Shown: positions 51,023 through 61,825, numbered from the stretch's first letter. The stretch is 64,000 nucleotides of DNA from Pedobacter westerhofensis (GCF_900182595.1 NZ_FXTN01000014.1:117257-181256); one strand, 5' to 3'. A program made the numbers and translations. The notes: a model not told the origin generated them from the sequence alone.

Positions 51023-54000
51023 ATGAATTTAATACGTTTCGCACTGCGTAAACCCATCTCCATTATGGTGTTTGTTGCAGGTATGCTGTTTTTCGGTATC
51101 AGTGCCATGACCAGTATCAAGGTAGATATCCTGCCACAGATGAACCTGCCGGTGATCTACATCGCGCACCCTTTTGGAGGGTATACCCCAGACCAAATGG
51201 AAGCTTATTTCGGTAAGAACTATGTAAATATCCTGCTTTTCGCCAATGGTATCAAAAGTATCGAGACCAAAAATACACAGGGTTTGATGCTAATGAAGCT
51301 GACTTATTATGAGGGCACCAATATGGCCCAGGCCGCGGCAGAGCTCAGTGCCTTGTCCAACAGGGCGCAGTCCAGCTTCCCGCCCGGCTCACAGCCACCT
51401 TTCGTGATCCGTTTTGATGCGTCGTCACTTCCCGTTGGCCAGCTGGTGCTTAGCAGTGATAAACGTACCAATGATGAACTCCAGGATCTGGCCAATACCT
51501 TTGTAAGGCCATCCTTTACCTCCGTTCCGGGCTTATTGGCACCGGCACCATCAGGAGGTAGCCCGCGTTCAATCGAGATCAATGTTGATCCCGGACTGAT
51601 GCGTTCGCACAACCTAACTGTAGATCAGATCGTGAATGCCATCAAGGTAAATAACCAGACTGCTCCTTCAGGAAACGTGAGGATAGGCGACCTCAACTAT
51701 ATTACGCCGACAAACTATACCATTGATAAAGTAAAAGAATTTGAAAACATTCCGCTTTTTAAAGGCGCTGTACAAAATATCTATCTGAAAGATGTAGCCG
51801 TGGTAAAAGACGGTGCAGATTTAACACAGGGTTACGCCCTCATCAACGGAAAACGTTCAGTATATGTGAACATTGCCAAATCCGGTGATGCCTCTACCTG
51901 GGATGTGGTAAAAGGATTAAAAGCCAACCTGGCGAAAATCCAGACCACACTGCCAGAGGATGTAAAACTGTCGTATGAGTTCGACCAGTCGGTTTACGTA
52001 ATCAACTCTGTAGAGAGTCTGATCAAGGAAGGTGTAATCGGTGCGGTACTGACAGGTTTAATGGTACTGCTCTTTTTGGGCGACAGGCGTGCGGCGCTGA
52101 TCGTTATCTTAACGATTCCTACCTCTATCATCTCGGGCGTACTCTTCCTGAAACTTTTCGGGCAAACGATCAATATCATGTCGCTCTCCGGACTGGCCCT
52201 CGCGATCGGTATCCTCGTGGATGAATCCACGGTAACGATAGAGAATATCCACCAGCATTTTGATATGCACAAGCCCAAGGCACTGGCCATCTGGGATGCC
52301 TGTAAGGAGATCGCTTTTCCAAAATTGCTGATCCTCCTGTGTATCCTGGCGGTATTTGCACCAGCCTTTACCATGACAGGTATTCCCGGAGCCTTGTTCC
52401 TGCCACTGGCACTGGCCATCGGCTTCTCCATGATCGTTTCCTTCCTGCTGTCACAAACCTTTGTACCGGTAATGGCCAATTGGCTGATGGTTGCCCACCC
52501 TTACAAACATGAGAAAACAGATGATTCCATTACTGTGGATGAAGATCAGTTTAACCAGACAGGGCTTAGCTTGGAATCTGAACATAATACGATGGATCAG
52601 AAAAAGATCCTTGTAGATAAACAGGAATTCAACCACCCTGAAAAACTCACCAAGTTCGACAAGTTCAGGAACCGCTTTATGGGCGTGATCGACGGGATGT
52701 TCAAGTATACCAAAACCGTGGTAATTACCTACGTGGTAGTCATTATCGGCCTTGCCGCCCTGATGCTTGTTACGATCGGACGTGATGTACTGCCAAGGGT
52801 AAACGGCAGCCAGTTCCAGCTGAGGATGCGCGCACCTGCCGGAACAAGGCTGGAGCGTACCGAAGAAATGGCCGGTAAGATCCTGAAAGAAGTAAAACAG
52901 ATCGCCGGAGCAGAGCATGTAGGGATTTCCTCGGTATATGTAGGTCAGCACCCCTCACAATATTCGGTAAACCCGATCTACCTGTTCATGGGCGGTCCGC
53001 ATGAAGCTGTATTCCAGGTTTCTCTGAAAGACTGGGAAGGGGATATGGAAGCCTTTAAAGACGAACTTCGTGCCCGTACCAGAAAAATCATGCCTGAAGT
53101 AAAACTGTCTTTTGAGCCTATCGAGATGACGGATAAAGTACTGAGCCAGGGATCGCCGACACCAGTGGAGGTAAGGATCTCCGGCAAGAAGAAAAAACTG
53201 AATGAAGAATATGCCAACAAAGTGCTGGCCAAATTAAGAGCCATCAATTACATGAGAGATGTGCAGATCGCACAGCCTTATCAGTATCCTGCACTGAACG
53301 TCAATATCGACAGGGTACGTGCAGCACAGCTGGGCGTAGATCTGAATGATATTTCAAGGTCACTCGTTGCTTCAACTTCATCATCCCGTTATACGGAAAA
53401 GAATACCTGGATCGACCAGAAAGCCGGCCTCTCGTACTCGGTACAAGTGCAGGTGCCTTTCAACCAGATGAAAACCAAGGATGATATGGGCGAAATTTCG
53501 CTGATGCAAAATGCGACACGGCCTACATTAAGCGATGTAGCGACCATCAAAGCGGACACCACTTATGGCGAGTCTGACGATGTGGGCGCTACGCCATTCC
53601 TGTCAGTAACGGCAAACATGCGCAATACAGATTTGGGAACAGCCAATAAGGATGTAGCCAAAGCCCTGGAAGCTGTAGGCAAGCCGCCGAGAGGGGTAAC
53701 CATCGAGCAGATCGGTATGGGTAAAGTACTTGATGAAACGCTGGTGAGCTTACAAAACGGATTACTGGTTGCCATTGTGGTGATCTTCCTGATGCTTTCG
53801 GCCAACTTCCAGTCGTTCAGGGTGCCGCTGGTAGTACTGGCCACTGTTCCTGCGGTTGTACTTGGATCACTGGTTGTGCTGCTGTTATGGGGCTCAACGC
53901 TCAACCTGCAGTCGTACATGGGGATTATCATGTCGGTGGGTGTATCCGTAGCAAACGCCGTGATGCTCATTACCAATGCCGAAGAGCTGAGACAGCAAAA

Positions 54001-54304
54001 CGGCGATGCGCTCAAATCTGCGCGCGAAGCTGCAGGCTTACGTTTACGTCCGATTATCATGACCAGTGCGGCCATGGTGGTAGGTATGCTGCCAATGGCG
54101 ATCGGTGAAGGTGAAGGCGGAGACGCCATTGCACCACTGGGAAGAGCCGTAATCGGTGGACTGATTGCTTCTACCTTTGCAGTATTGCTGATTCTGCCAA
54201 TGGTATTTACCTGGGTACAGGGCAACGTTCCTTTAAAATCACCTTCATTGGATCCTGAAGATGAAGAAAGCGAACACTACATCAAAGGATTAAACGAGGC
54301 ATAA
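51023..54304 (+). CDS. RND efflux pump inner-membrane transporter
   Basis: 1093 aa with twelve expected helices and two large periplasmic loops. The N-terminus RFALRKPISIMVFVAGM and helix 4 ALAIGILVDESTVTIENIHQ (proton-relay Asp) are typical of the AcrB/HAE1-like group; the matching second half shows MGIIMSVGVSVANAVMLITN. The central cytoplasmic stretch (about residues 495-555) is longer and more charged than usual. Substrate unknown: drugs, bile salts or lipids are family norms. Confidence 0.92.
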   Translation: MNLIRFALRKPISIMVFVAGMLFFGISAMTSIKVDILPQMNLPVIYIAHPFGGYTPDQMEAYFGKNYVNILLFANGIKSIETKNTQGLMLMKLTYYEGTNMAQAAAELSALSNRAQSSFPPGSQPPFVIRFDASSLPVGQLVLSSDKRTNDELQDLANTFVRPSFTSVPGLLAPAPSGGSPRSIEINVDPGLMRSHNLTVDQIVNAIKVNNQTAPSGNVRIGDLNYITPTNYTIDKVKEFENIPLFKGAVQNIYLKDVAVVKDGADLTQGYALINGKRSVYVNIAKSGDASTWDVVKGLKANLAKIQTTLPEDVKLSYEFDQSVYVINSVESLIKEGVIGAVLTGLMVLLFLGDRRAALIVILTIPTSIISGVLFLKLFGQTINIMSLSGLALAIGILVDESTVTIENIHQHFDMHKPKALAIWDACKEIAFPKLLILLCILAVFAPAFTMTGIPGALFLPLALAIGFSMIVSFLLSQTFVPVMANWLMVAHPYKHEKTDDSITVDEDQFNQTGLSLESEHNTMDQKKILVDKQEFNHPEKLTKFDKFRNRFMGVIDGMFKYTKTVVITYVVVIIGLAALMLVTIGRDVLPRVNGSQFQLRMRAPAGTRLERTEEMAGKILKEVKQIAGAEHVGISSVYVGQHPSQYSVNPIYLFMGGPHEAVFQVSLKDWEGDMEAFKDELRARTRKIMPEVKLSFEPIEMTDKVLSQGSPTPVEVRISGKKKKLNEEYANKVLAKLRAINYMRDVQIAQPYQYPALNVNIDRVRAAQLGVDLNDISRSLVASTSSSRYTEKNTWIDQKAGLSYSVQVQVPFNQMKTKDDMGEISLMQNATRPTLSDVATIKADTTYGESDDVGATPFLSVTANMRNTDLGTANKDVAKALEAVGKPPRGVTIEQIGMGKVLDETLVSLQNGLLVAIVVIFLMLSANFQSFRVPLVVLATVPAVVLGSLVVLLLWGSTLNLQSYMGIIMSVGVSVANAVMLITNAEELRQQNGDALKSAREAAGLRLRPIIMTSAAMVVGMLPMAIGEGEGGDAIAPLGRAVIGGLIASTFAVLLILPMVFTWVQGNVPLKSPSLDPEDEESEHYIKGLNEA

Positions 54305-54336
54305 AAAATTAGATTAAGAACATAGATCAAACATAG

Positions 54337-55437
54337 ATGAACACAACAATATTCCGCCGCAGAACAGTTTTATTCAGCAGCATCGCATTTCTCGCTTTCC
54401 TGAGCAGCTGCCACCATAAGGAAGAAACAAAAGACCCCGGAACGGCATCAGTAGGCATCCCCACTTTTACGCTTCAGAAAGAAGCGCTGTCTACTTCCCT
54501 GCAAATGCCGGGAGAACTGATCGCTTACCAGCAGGTAGATATTTATGCCAAAGTGAGCAGCTTTGTGAAAACACTGAATGCGGATATCGGTTCTGAAGTA
54601 ACCAAAGGACAGCTGCTGATGACCCTCGAAGCACCGGAGATCAGCTCGCAGCTGAATGCCGCTGAATCCCGTTTGCAATCACAGCAGGCGGTCTATACGG
54701 CCAGCAAAGCCAATTACGACAGGTTGCTTGAAACCAGCAAAACTCCGGGTACGATCTCTACAAACGATCTGGACCAGGCCATTGCCAAAAGGAATTCAGA
54801 CCAGGCACAGCTCAATGCCGCAAAAGCAGCATACAAAGAAGTGGGCAGTACATTAAGTTACCTGCAGATCCGTGCGCCTTTCAACGGGATCGTTTCTGCA
54901 AGAAATGTGAATTTAGGTGCATTTGTTGGGCCTACAGGATCAGGATCTGCACTGCCGATCTTTACGATCCAGGATCAGAAACACCTCAGGCTGCAGGTTT
55001 CCATTCCTGAATTGTATACAGGATACCTGAAAGAAGGCGACGTAGTGAGTTTCAGTGTAAAGTCAAAACCAAACAACCTGTTCACTGCAAAAGTAAAAAG
55101 GTTGTCTGGCGCCCTGGATGCGCGTTTACGCTCAGAAAGAATAGAGATGGACGTTCCCAACCTCACCAAACAGCTGCTGCCGGGCATGGTAGCCGATGTT
55201 TCTATCCCTTTACCGGCAAATGTGAGCACTTTCATCGTGCCTAAAACTGCCGTAGTAGATGGAGCGGAAGGAATTTATGTGATCCGTGATAAAAGTGGCA
55301 AGGCCGAAATCGTACAGATCAAAAAAGGCCGCGAAACGGATGACAAAATTGAGATTTTCGGCAATATTGCCGAAGGAGACAAGCTGGTTACACAGGCAAC
55401 TGAAGAAATTCGTGCCGGTGACCCTATCAAACCATAA
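54337..55437 (+). CDS. RND efflux periplasmic adaptor, lipoprotein
   Basis: 366 aa. The signal peptide ends in a lipobox (FLSSCHHKEE), so it is membrane-tethered. The lipoyl/hairpin region (QVDIYAKVSSFVKTLNADIG, then a coiled-coil hairpin at about 105-165), beta-barrel and membrane-proximal domains follow the HlyD/AcrA plan. It connects the RND transporter and TolC. The gene order tolC-RND-adaptor differs from the usual adaptor-RND-tolC order, but is frequent in Bacteroidota. Confidence 0.92.
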   Translation: MNTTIFRRRTVLFSSIAFLAFLSSCHHKEETKDPGTASVGIPTFTLQKEALSTSLQMPGELIAYQQVDIYAKVSSFVKTLNADIGSEVTKGQLLMTLEAPEISSQLNAAESRLQSQQAVYTASKANYDRLLETSKTPGTISTNDLDQAIAKRNSDQAQLNAAKAAYKEVGSTLSYLQIRAPFNGIVSARNVNLGAFVGPTGSGSALPIFTIQDQKHLRLQVSIPELYTGYLKEGDVVSFSVKSKPNNLFTAKVKRLSGALDARLRSERIEMDVPNLTKQLLPGMVADVSIPLPANVSTFIVPKTAVVDGAEGIYVIRDKSGKAEIVQIKKGRETDDKIEIFGNIAEGDKLVTQATEEIRAGDPIKP

Positions 55438-55499
55438 ATTTACAATTAACTGGGGGACATACTGTAAAATTTGCGCATTTTTAGGGCGTGAAAAAAAGT

Positions 55500-56432
55500 A
55501 TGTCCCTTTTGGAATGGTATCAGATGTTTGCTGCAAACAGACCAGACGTGATTATTCCCAAATCCAGCCTTGATGTCCCAACCGGGCACTTCAACGTGTT
55601 CAAGCGTTTGGGCTACTGCACACTTAACCCTTCACCCTATAACCGCAGGGATTTTTATAAGATCTCGCTGATCCTGGGCAAGGGCGTACTCCATTATCCA
55701 AATGAAAAAATTGTGATCGACGGCCCTGCGCTGCTGTTCAACAATCCTACGATCCCTTATTCCTGGGAGACCACCTCCGAATTTCAGTCGGGCTATTTCT
55801 GCCTGTTTACCGAAAGCTTTATGCGCCAGCATTCACAGCCTTCCAATGATTCTTTCCTGATTAAGATACAGGATGTGCCCGTTTTTTATCTTGATGAGCC
55901 ACAGGTAATGGCTGTAAGTGCCATCTTTGAAAAAATGCTTTCTGAGATCGATACCGATTATCCTTATAAATACGACGTAATCCGAAACTATGTGAACCTG
56001 CTGATCCATGAGGCCATGAAGATGACGCCCCGCGAAGATCCGGCAGGGAAAACCCACAATGCAGCATCACGGCTCTCCTCGCTGTTTTTCGAATTGCTGG
56101 AAAGACAGTTCCCGATTTATTCCACAGATCATGTGCTGGAACTGCGCACGGCAAATGCCTTTGCAGAACGATTAAACGTGCATGTGAACCATCTTAACCA
56201 TGCCGTGAAAGAGGTTACCGGCAAAACAACCTCCGACCATATTTCCAAAAGGATCGCCAATGAAGCCATTTCACTGCTCAAACATACCGAATGGAATGTC
56301 TCCGAGATCGGGTACTGCCTCGGCTTTGAGTACCCTGCAAACTTCAATATGTTCTTCAAAAGACAGATGACCATCGCTCCCAAATCTTTCCGCGAGGCGC
56401 ATCATGAACTGAGCGACCCAAGAAAACGCTGA
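55500..56432 (+). CDS. AraC-family regulator
   Basis: 310 aa. An N-terminal cupin-like sensing region precedes the C-terminal double helix-turn-helix (FAERLNVHVNHLNHAVKEVT, then NVSEIGYCLGFEYPANFNMF and the FKRQMTIAPKSFR motif). A GTG start at 55488 would add four residues. It follows the efflux genes in the same direction, so it probably controls them, perhaps through the palindrome at 49396-49412. Confidence 0.88.
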   Translation: MSLLEWYQMFAANRPDVIIPKSSLDVPTGHFNVFKRLGYCTLNPSPYNRRDFYKISLILGKGVLHYPNEKIVIDGPALLFNNPTIPYSWETTSEFQSGYFCLFTESFMRQHSQPSNDSFLIKIQDVPVFYLDEPQVMAVSAIFEKMLSEIDTDYPYKYDVIRNYVNLLIHEAMKMTPREDPAGKTHNAASRLSSLFFELLERQFPIYSTDHVLELRTANAFAERLNVHVNHLNHAVKEVTGKTTSDHISKRIANEAISLLKHTEWNVSEIGYCLGFEYPANFNMFFKRQMTIAPKSFREAHHELSDPRKR

Positions 56433-56677
56433 AAACTTTTTGATACATTCTGCGTTATCAATGCAATGCGGGATCTTTCGCCCTGCATTCAATACCGCAA
56501 TCTTCATTTTTTGTGCTTTTGGCGCGATTATTGGGTTTTAACATTTTTTAACACGAGAAAATGCACAGAAATCCATGATTTGAGATTTCCGGATTGGAAA
56601 TGATCTTTTTAGATCGTAGATTGTGAAATTGTATCTTGTTCCTCAATAAAAAGACTTATAGGCCCGGCGTAATACTT

Positions 56678-59242
56678 ATGAATGATATTAAAAAGAAGTC
56701 TTTTTATATACTGATCTTATCAAATTTTCTCTTTCTTATCAATGCCACCGCTCAGAACACAATTGTTTCGGGTGTCATTACAGACAGTAAAGACAAGAGC
56801 CCATTGCCCTATGTAACAGTATTGTTCAAAGGCTCCCAGCTGGTGACCAAGACTGATGCCAACGGGAAATATACGCTGAGCAGCCCGGCGGTGTACAGCC
56901 AGATACAGGTCAACTATGTGGGGTATAAAACTCAGGTGCTCTCCATTAAGCCAAACACCACACAAACGGTTAACATCAAACTGATGGAAGAATCCCAGAG
57001 CCTCACCGAAGTCAGGATCAGCTCAGGAAAAAAAGCCCGTTACCGCAATAAAGATAACCCGGCAGTAGAACTGATCCACAAGGTGATCGAGCATAAGCCG
57101 ATGAACAGGATGGAGAGCGACAAGACCGTAGAATTTCAGCAGTACGACTGGATGCAGTTCTCTCTCAGTAACCTGAGCGAAAAATTCAAGAATAAAAAGA
57201 TCTTCCGCAAATACCAGTTCCTGTTTGATGAGCAGGACTCCAATGAAGTTGGCGGTAAAAATATATTGCCTGTATATCTCCGGGAACGTTTGCTGCAAAA
57301 TTACTACCGCAAAAACCCCGAGAAAAACAAGGTCATCACCCTGGCGGATAAACATGTAAACTTTGACGACGGACTTGTAGATAACAATGCCATCGGTACC
57401 TATTTCGAGCGGATGTATGCCGATGTGGATATTTACAAGAACAACATTGTTTTCACCAACAGCCAGTTCCTAAGCCCCATCGCCGATGGTGCACCGGCTT
57501 TTTATAAATTTTTTATCACTGATACGATCAAGACACATCAGCCAAACCTGATCGAATTATCATTTATACCACGGAATGAGAACGGACTGCTGTTTGAAGG
57601 GCGTATCTACATCACCATGGACGGCAAATACGCCGTGCAGGATGCTTTTTTAAAGACAGGCAAGGGCGTAAACATCAACTTCATCCGCGCGATGGAGGTG
57701 AAGCTTAATTTTGATAAAGATACTGCAGACAAGTACCACCTCAGCAAGAGCCACCTGCTGGTAGATTTCGGCCTCGGCAAAGAAGGGGGCAGGGGCTTTA
57801 AGGGCGAAAGAACAGTAGTGATCAAAAACTACAAGACCAATGTTGAGCATCCCGACAGCCTTTACAGCGGGGAGAGCATAGTAATGGCTCCTGATGCAGA
57901 AAAGCGGTCAGACCAGTACTGGGCAGAAAACCGCCTGGATACCCTGGCGAAAGAGAAGCTGAAGATCTACAGCAATATCGATACGCTGGGTAAAATGAAA
58001 TCCTTCAAGCGCCTGATGGATGTGGCCTCGGTGCTTTTCATCGGTTACAAGAAATTCGGGCCGGTTGAGGTAGGGCCGTTCTATGGCTTCTACGGTTTCA
58101 ACAACCTGGAAGGTTTCAGGTTAAGGCTGGGCGGCCGTACCACCACTGATTTCAGTACACGCTGGTACCTGGCGGCTTATGGTGCCTATGGTTTTAAAGA
58201 CGAGAAGTTTAAATATTATGGCAGCGTGGCTTACTCGCTGAACAATAAATCGATCTATAAGTTCCCGCAGAGCTTCATCCGCGCCAGTTACCAGCGCGAT
58301 GTTGATGTTCCCGGCGACGAATCCAAAACCGTTGTTCCCGAAGATAATATCGTTTCGTCTTTCAGGCGCGGCGTCAACAATCAGTTTATCTACAGCCAGT
58401 TCTACAGGGCAGAATATATGCAGGAATATGCCAGTCACTTCTCCTTTAACATCGGTTTCAAGAGATGGACACAAACCCCGGCAGGAACACTGGTTTACGA
58501 AAGCTATGATGCCAATAACCAGCTGATCCGTACTGATCACATCACCAGTGCCGAGTTTAACCTTGAACTGCGTTATGCGCCGCATGAGCGTTTTTACCAG
58601 GGCAAGACCTACCGCGAACGGACGATTGAGAAATACCCGGTGTTCGACCTGAACTTTTCTTCGGGCATGAAAGGCGCTTTTGGCGGTCAGTATGAATACC
58701 AGAGCCTGATTGGTACGATCGATAAAAGGTTCTATCTTTCGCAGTTCGGACGTTCAGATGTCCGTCTGGAAGGTGGCTATATCTTTGGTAAAGTGCCATT
58801 CCCTTTGCTCGATATTCACCACGCAAATCAATCCTATTCTTATCAGGTGTATGCCTATAACCTGATGAATTTCCAGGAGTTTGTCAGCGACCACTATGTG
58901 AGCTTAAATGTAGATCATAATTTTAACGGGCTGATCTTTAACCGGGTGCCATTGCTGCGGAAGCTGAAACTGCGGGAGTACGTTACTTTCAAAGGTTTGA
59001 TGGGCGGTATCAGGGATGAGAACAATCCTAACCTGCATTCCAACCTGCTGCAGTTTCCTACCACTGTTGATGGTGTGGCCAGGACTTACGCGCTGGGCAA
59101 CAAGCCCTATATCGAGGGCAGTGTAGGTGTCGGCAATATCTTTAAGGTGCTGCGTTTTGATATCGTGAAGCGTTTCAATTACCTTGATAACCCGGGTGTC
59201 TCAGAATACGGTTTGCGTGCGAAAGTGCAGTTCGAATTTTAA
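56678..59242 (+). CDS. DUF5686 outer-membrane protein (paralogue of the lipid-operon protein)
   Basis: 854 aa from the ATG at 56678. The signal peptide ends at ATAQ. The carboxypeptidase-regulatory-like domain (TIVSGVITDSKDKSPLPYVT) is followed by DUF5686 with a long beta-rich region ending in LRAKVQFEF. It is very similar to the product of 29365-31953 along its whole length, so one is a duplicate. It has no lipid genes next to it, so the two copies may serve different transcripts or cargo. Confidence 0.85.
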   Translation: MNDIKKKSFYILILSNFLFLINATAQNTIVSGVITDSKDKSPLPYVTVLFKGSQLVTKTDANGKYTLSSPAVYSQIQVNYVGYKTQVLSIKPNTTQTVNIKLMEESQSLTEVRISSGKKARYRNKDNPAVELIHKVIEHKPMNRMESDKTVEFQQYDWMQFSLSNLSEKFKNKKIFRKYQFLFDEQDSNEVGGKNILPVYLRERLLQNYYRKNPEKNKVITLADKHVNFDDGLVDNNAIGTYFERMYADVDIYKNNIVFTNSQFLSPIADGAPAFYKFFITDTIKTHQPNLIELSFIPRNENGLLFEGRIYITMDGKYAVQDAFLKTGKGVNINFIRAMEVKLNFDKDTADKYHLSKSHLLVDFGLGKEGGRGFKGERTVVIKNYKTNVEHPDSLYSGESIVMAPDAEKRSDQYWAENRLDTLAKEKLKIYSNIDTLGKMKSFKRLMDVASVLFIGYKKFGPVEVGPFYGFYGFNNLEGFRLRLGGRTTTDFSTRWYLAAYGAYGFKDEKFKYYGSVAYSLNNKSIYKFPQSFIRASYQRDVDVPGDESKTVVPEDNIVSSFRRGVNNQFIYSQFYRAEYMQEYASHFSFNIGFKRWTQTPAGTLVYESYDANNQLIRTDHITSAEFNLELRYAPHERFYQGKTYRERTIEKYPVFDLNFSSGMKGAFGGQYEYQSLIGTIDKRFYLSQFGRSDVRLEGGYIFGKVPFPLLDIHHANQSYSYQVYAYNLMNFQEFVSDHYVSLNVDHNFNGLIFNRVPLLRKLKLREYVTFKGLMGGIRDENNPNLHSNLLQFPTTVDGVARTYALGNKPYIEGSVGVGNIFKVLRFDIVKRFNYLDNPGVSEYGLRAKVQFEF

Positions 59243-59244
59243 GC

Positions 59245-59560
59245 ATATTCTTCGTTGAATTTACTGTTCAATTGATAGAAAAGCTCATTCAAACGTTATA
59301 AGCGAATTGTTCATTGAGGCGTTTATTCAATGTTTGATTGCTATAAACTTTATTCAAACGTTATAAGCGAATTCTTCATTGAGCCCTTTATTCAAAGTTT
59401 GATTGCCATAAACTTTATTTAAATATGCTAGGCAAATTCTTTGTAGAGGCTATTGTTCACTCTTCAATTGCTATAATCGCGTTCAAACGTTCTGCGCAAA
59501 TTCTTACTTGAGTCTGTACTTCGGTCTTCAACTGCTAAAAAACCTCGTTCAATCCCACAA
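59245..59560. repeat. 65-bp degenerate tandem repeat between convergent genes
   Basis: The array begins right after the DUF5686 stop and runs into the 3' end of the surface-antigen gene. Copies start near 59289, 59354, 59419 and 59484, with partial copies at each end. Units begin TCAAACGTTATAAGCG and contain TTCAAAC and GTTTGAT as inverted partners. The stop codon of the convergent gene lies within the last copy. Confidence 0.75.
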
Positions 59561-60815
59561 ACACACCTTTTGCTCCATAATTTCCGATCCCGTAATCTAT
59601 ACAGAGGTTAGAGCGGGTATGCTTGTCGAACAGTATGCGCAGACCTGCACCTGCTCCAGGTTCCCAGTAATTGAATAATTTTACGTCAGCCTGGTTGCTG
59701 GCTGTTTCCATATTAAAGAATGCTACGCCGCTGAGCAGTTTATTTCGCGTGATTGGAAAGCGGTATTCCATCTCATTGTAAAAGAAAGAAGGCCCTTTAA
59801 AGCGGCTGATCGTGTACGCGCGGCCAATGCGCTGGTTTACATCGCTGCCGGTGCCGGGCAATTCCAGATAAGGCACAGAGCCATTCAGTAGGTACGAGCC
59901 CCAGAGCCAGTAGGCCAGCACCTGCTCCGGGTTTTTGCGGGACAAGCCCCAGTATTTCCTCAGTTCCGTTTTCAACTGTACAGCGCCTTTCTCACTGCCC
60001 AGCCATTTCTGGTTGGCGCGCAGGATCAGGTCCACATACAAACCTTTGTACGGCCGGTAAGGCTGGTCGCGCGTGTTGTACTGCAGGTTGATCAGCAGAC
60101 CATTGGCATAATAACTATGCGGAGGATAGCTATTTTTCATGCTATAGTGGTAGTTGTATGTTTTTATACCATCAGATCCGTCCAGTTCCTCATCAATATC
60201 CCCGTAATAATTAAAAGTGATCCCTGCACCCGCATAAAAGTTGGGCAGTAAGCTACGGTACACATATTCGCTCAGCTTCATAAACTTATACCTGATCGGT
60301 ATTTCCGGGGTTTTCTTTCCCGTACCCAATCCATGGTCCAGTACAATGGTTTTGCCCAGGTTATAAACGCCCTGGATATTCCATTTGTTCCCTTTGGTAT
60401 ATACATTATGCGTCAGCTGCACCAAAGCCAGCTCATTGGTAGAAACTGTGGCAAAAGCATCAAAAACCGATAGCGTGGTATTTTCCGGATCTCCCAGATA
60501 CCTTGTGCCCGATACATCGGCACCAAAGGCAAATCCTGTACTTGGGGTATACCCGATGGTGGGCAGCAGTGCGAGACTGCCGCTTTTCTTATTCCTGGGT
60601 GCTTTCTTTTTAAACTTCTGAAATGCCGCATGATAGACATCGTTCACATCTACCTGTCCGGCGATCTCATGGTCTACCGTATCCTTTGGCAACTTGTATT
60701 TGGGAAGGCCGATTTCCTGAGCCCGCAACTGTCCGGTACCTGCAACTGACAAGAAAAGAATTAGCACAAGCCTGCAGTGGTATCTGAACACTTTATCTGG
60801 ATTTTGGTGTGCCAA
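59535..60815 (-). CDS. BamA/TamA-family surface-antigen-like outer-membrane protein
   Basis: 426 aa with a signal peptide ending near LRAQ. There are no POTRA domains; after a short linker a barrel starts at about residue 75 (LLPTIGYTPSTGFAFGADVS) and ends in VFVGLNEVF. Segments such as GPSFFYNEMEYRFPI and GAGAGLRILFD match the bacterial surface-antigen (D15/Omp85) barrel. It is an outer-membrane protein of unknown cargo. Its last codons come from the repeat array. Confidence 0.82.
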   Translation of the reverse strand: MAHQNPDKVFRYHCRLVLILFLSVAGTGQLRAQEIGLPKYKLPKDTVDHEIAGQVDVNDVYHAAFQKFKKKAPRNKKSGSLALLPTIGYTPSTGFAFGADVSGTRYLGDPENTTLSVFDAFATVSTNELALVQLTHNVYTKGNKWNIQGVYNLGKTIVLDHGLGTGKKTPEIPIRYKFMKLSEYVYRSLLPNFYAGAGITFNYYGDIDEELDGSDGIKTYNYHYSMKNSYPPHSYYANGLLINLQYNTRDQPYRPYKGLYVDLILRANQKWLGSEKGAVQLKTELRKYWGLSRKNPEQVLAYWLWGSYLLNGSVPYLELPGTGSDVNQRIGRAYTISRFKGPSFFYNEMEYRFPITRNKLLSGVAFFNMETASNQADVKLFNYWEPGAGAGLRILFDKHTRSNLCIDYGIGNYGAKGVFVGLNEVF

Positions 60816-60911
60816 ATATAATTAAAAAGATCACCCGCAACAGTTTGTACTACAATTCCGTGTAGCAAATTTAGAATTAACTGACTCCGGCGGATTGATT
60901 AACTTTAAGCC

Positions 60912-61637
60912 GTGATCCTGCAACTTAAATTTATTCCTGTCCTGCTGCTGCTTATTGCCGGAGTGATATTTAGTATATCTTCAAAAAAGCTGACGGTCGC
61001 TGGAGCTTTTACCGGCTTCGTATGTGGCCTGCTGCTGTATATTGGTGCCGGTTATCTGGGTCTACTGATGCTGACAGTGTTTTTTCTGGGCGGTACTGTA
61101 GCCACTTCATGGGGTCGCAGGAAAAAGCAGGTGCTGGTCAAACCTGGTGATCAGGTACGCCGTACCGCCGCTCAGGTACTGGCAAATGCCGGCATGGCCA
61201 CATGTATTGCCTGCCTGCGGATAGGCTATCCTGAATACCAGGCGGTATTGCTGGTGATGCTCAGCGGAACGCTTGCTTCGGCACTGTCCGATACACTGTC
61301 ATCAGAACTCGGGATGCTCTACGGGAAACACTTTTACAATTGTATCAGCTGGAAAAAAGATCAGTGCGGACTGGATGGTGTGGTAAGCATAGAAGGTACA
61401 CTGATTGGCCTGGCCGGGGCGGTGGTCATTGCAGGTATGTATGCGCTTACGGAGGGGATGAATATGAGCTTCGCTGTCATCGTGATCGCCGGTGCTGCAG
61501 GTAATTTTGCTGATTCTTTTCTCGGCGCAACGGCAGAAAGAAGGGGGATTCTTAAAAATGACATGGTAAATTTCCTGAGTACTCTATTCGCAGCAGTGGT
61601 AGCTCTTTTATTCTGCCTCTTTTTTAACTTGTTTTAG
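60912..61637 (+). CDS. DUF92 integral membrane protein
   Basis: 241 aa with about six helices, starting at GTG. The family blocks are SSKKLTVAGAFTGFVCG, the central GTLASALSDTLSSELGMLYG and GAAGNFADSFLGATAERRG. Plant members act as phytyl-phosphate kinases, but bacterial function is not established. It stands alone between the surface-antigen gene and the solute-binding-domain gene. Confidence 0.85.
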   Translation: MILQLKFIPVLLLLIAGVIFSISSKKLTVAGAFTGFVCGLLLYIGAGYLGLLMLTVFFLGGTVATSWGRRKKQVLVKPGDQVRRTAAQVLANAGMATCIACLRIGYPEYQAVLLVMLSGTLASALSDTLSSELGMLYGKHFYNCISWKKDQCGLDGVVSIEGTLIGLAGAVVIAGMYALTEGMNMSFAVIVIAGAAGNFADSFLGATAERRGILKNDMVNFLSTLFAAVVALLFCLFFNLF

Positions 61638-61825
61638 TTTTCGTACTGTAAAAAAGAAATCTATATATTGTACTTTATTCGAAAAGCCCTTTAAAATTCA
61701 TTAAAATTGCGGGATATAATACTTTATACGCTCCACATGTTGAAATTGTCCGTTCCGCTGATGCGGCGATAACTATTTTAGCACTAGAAGCGCCATCTGA
61801 CAGATAGCAAACAATAAATACATAG

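Noticed and set aside
53563..54225. 220-codon open frame on the minus strand within the RND gene
   Set aside because: Its composition mirrors the transmembrane codons of the sense gene and it matches no family; treated as a shadow.
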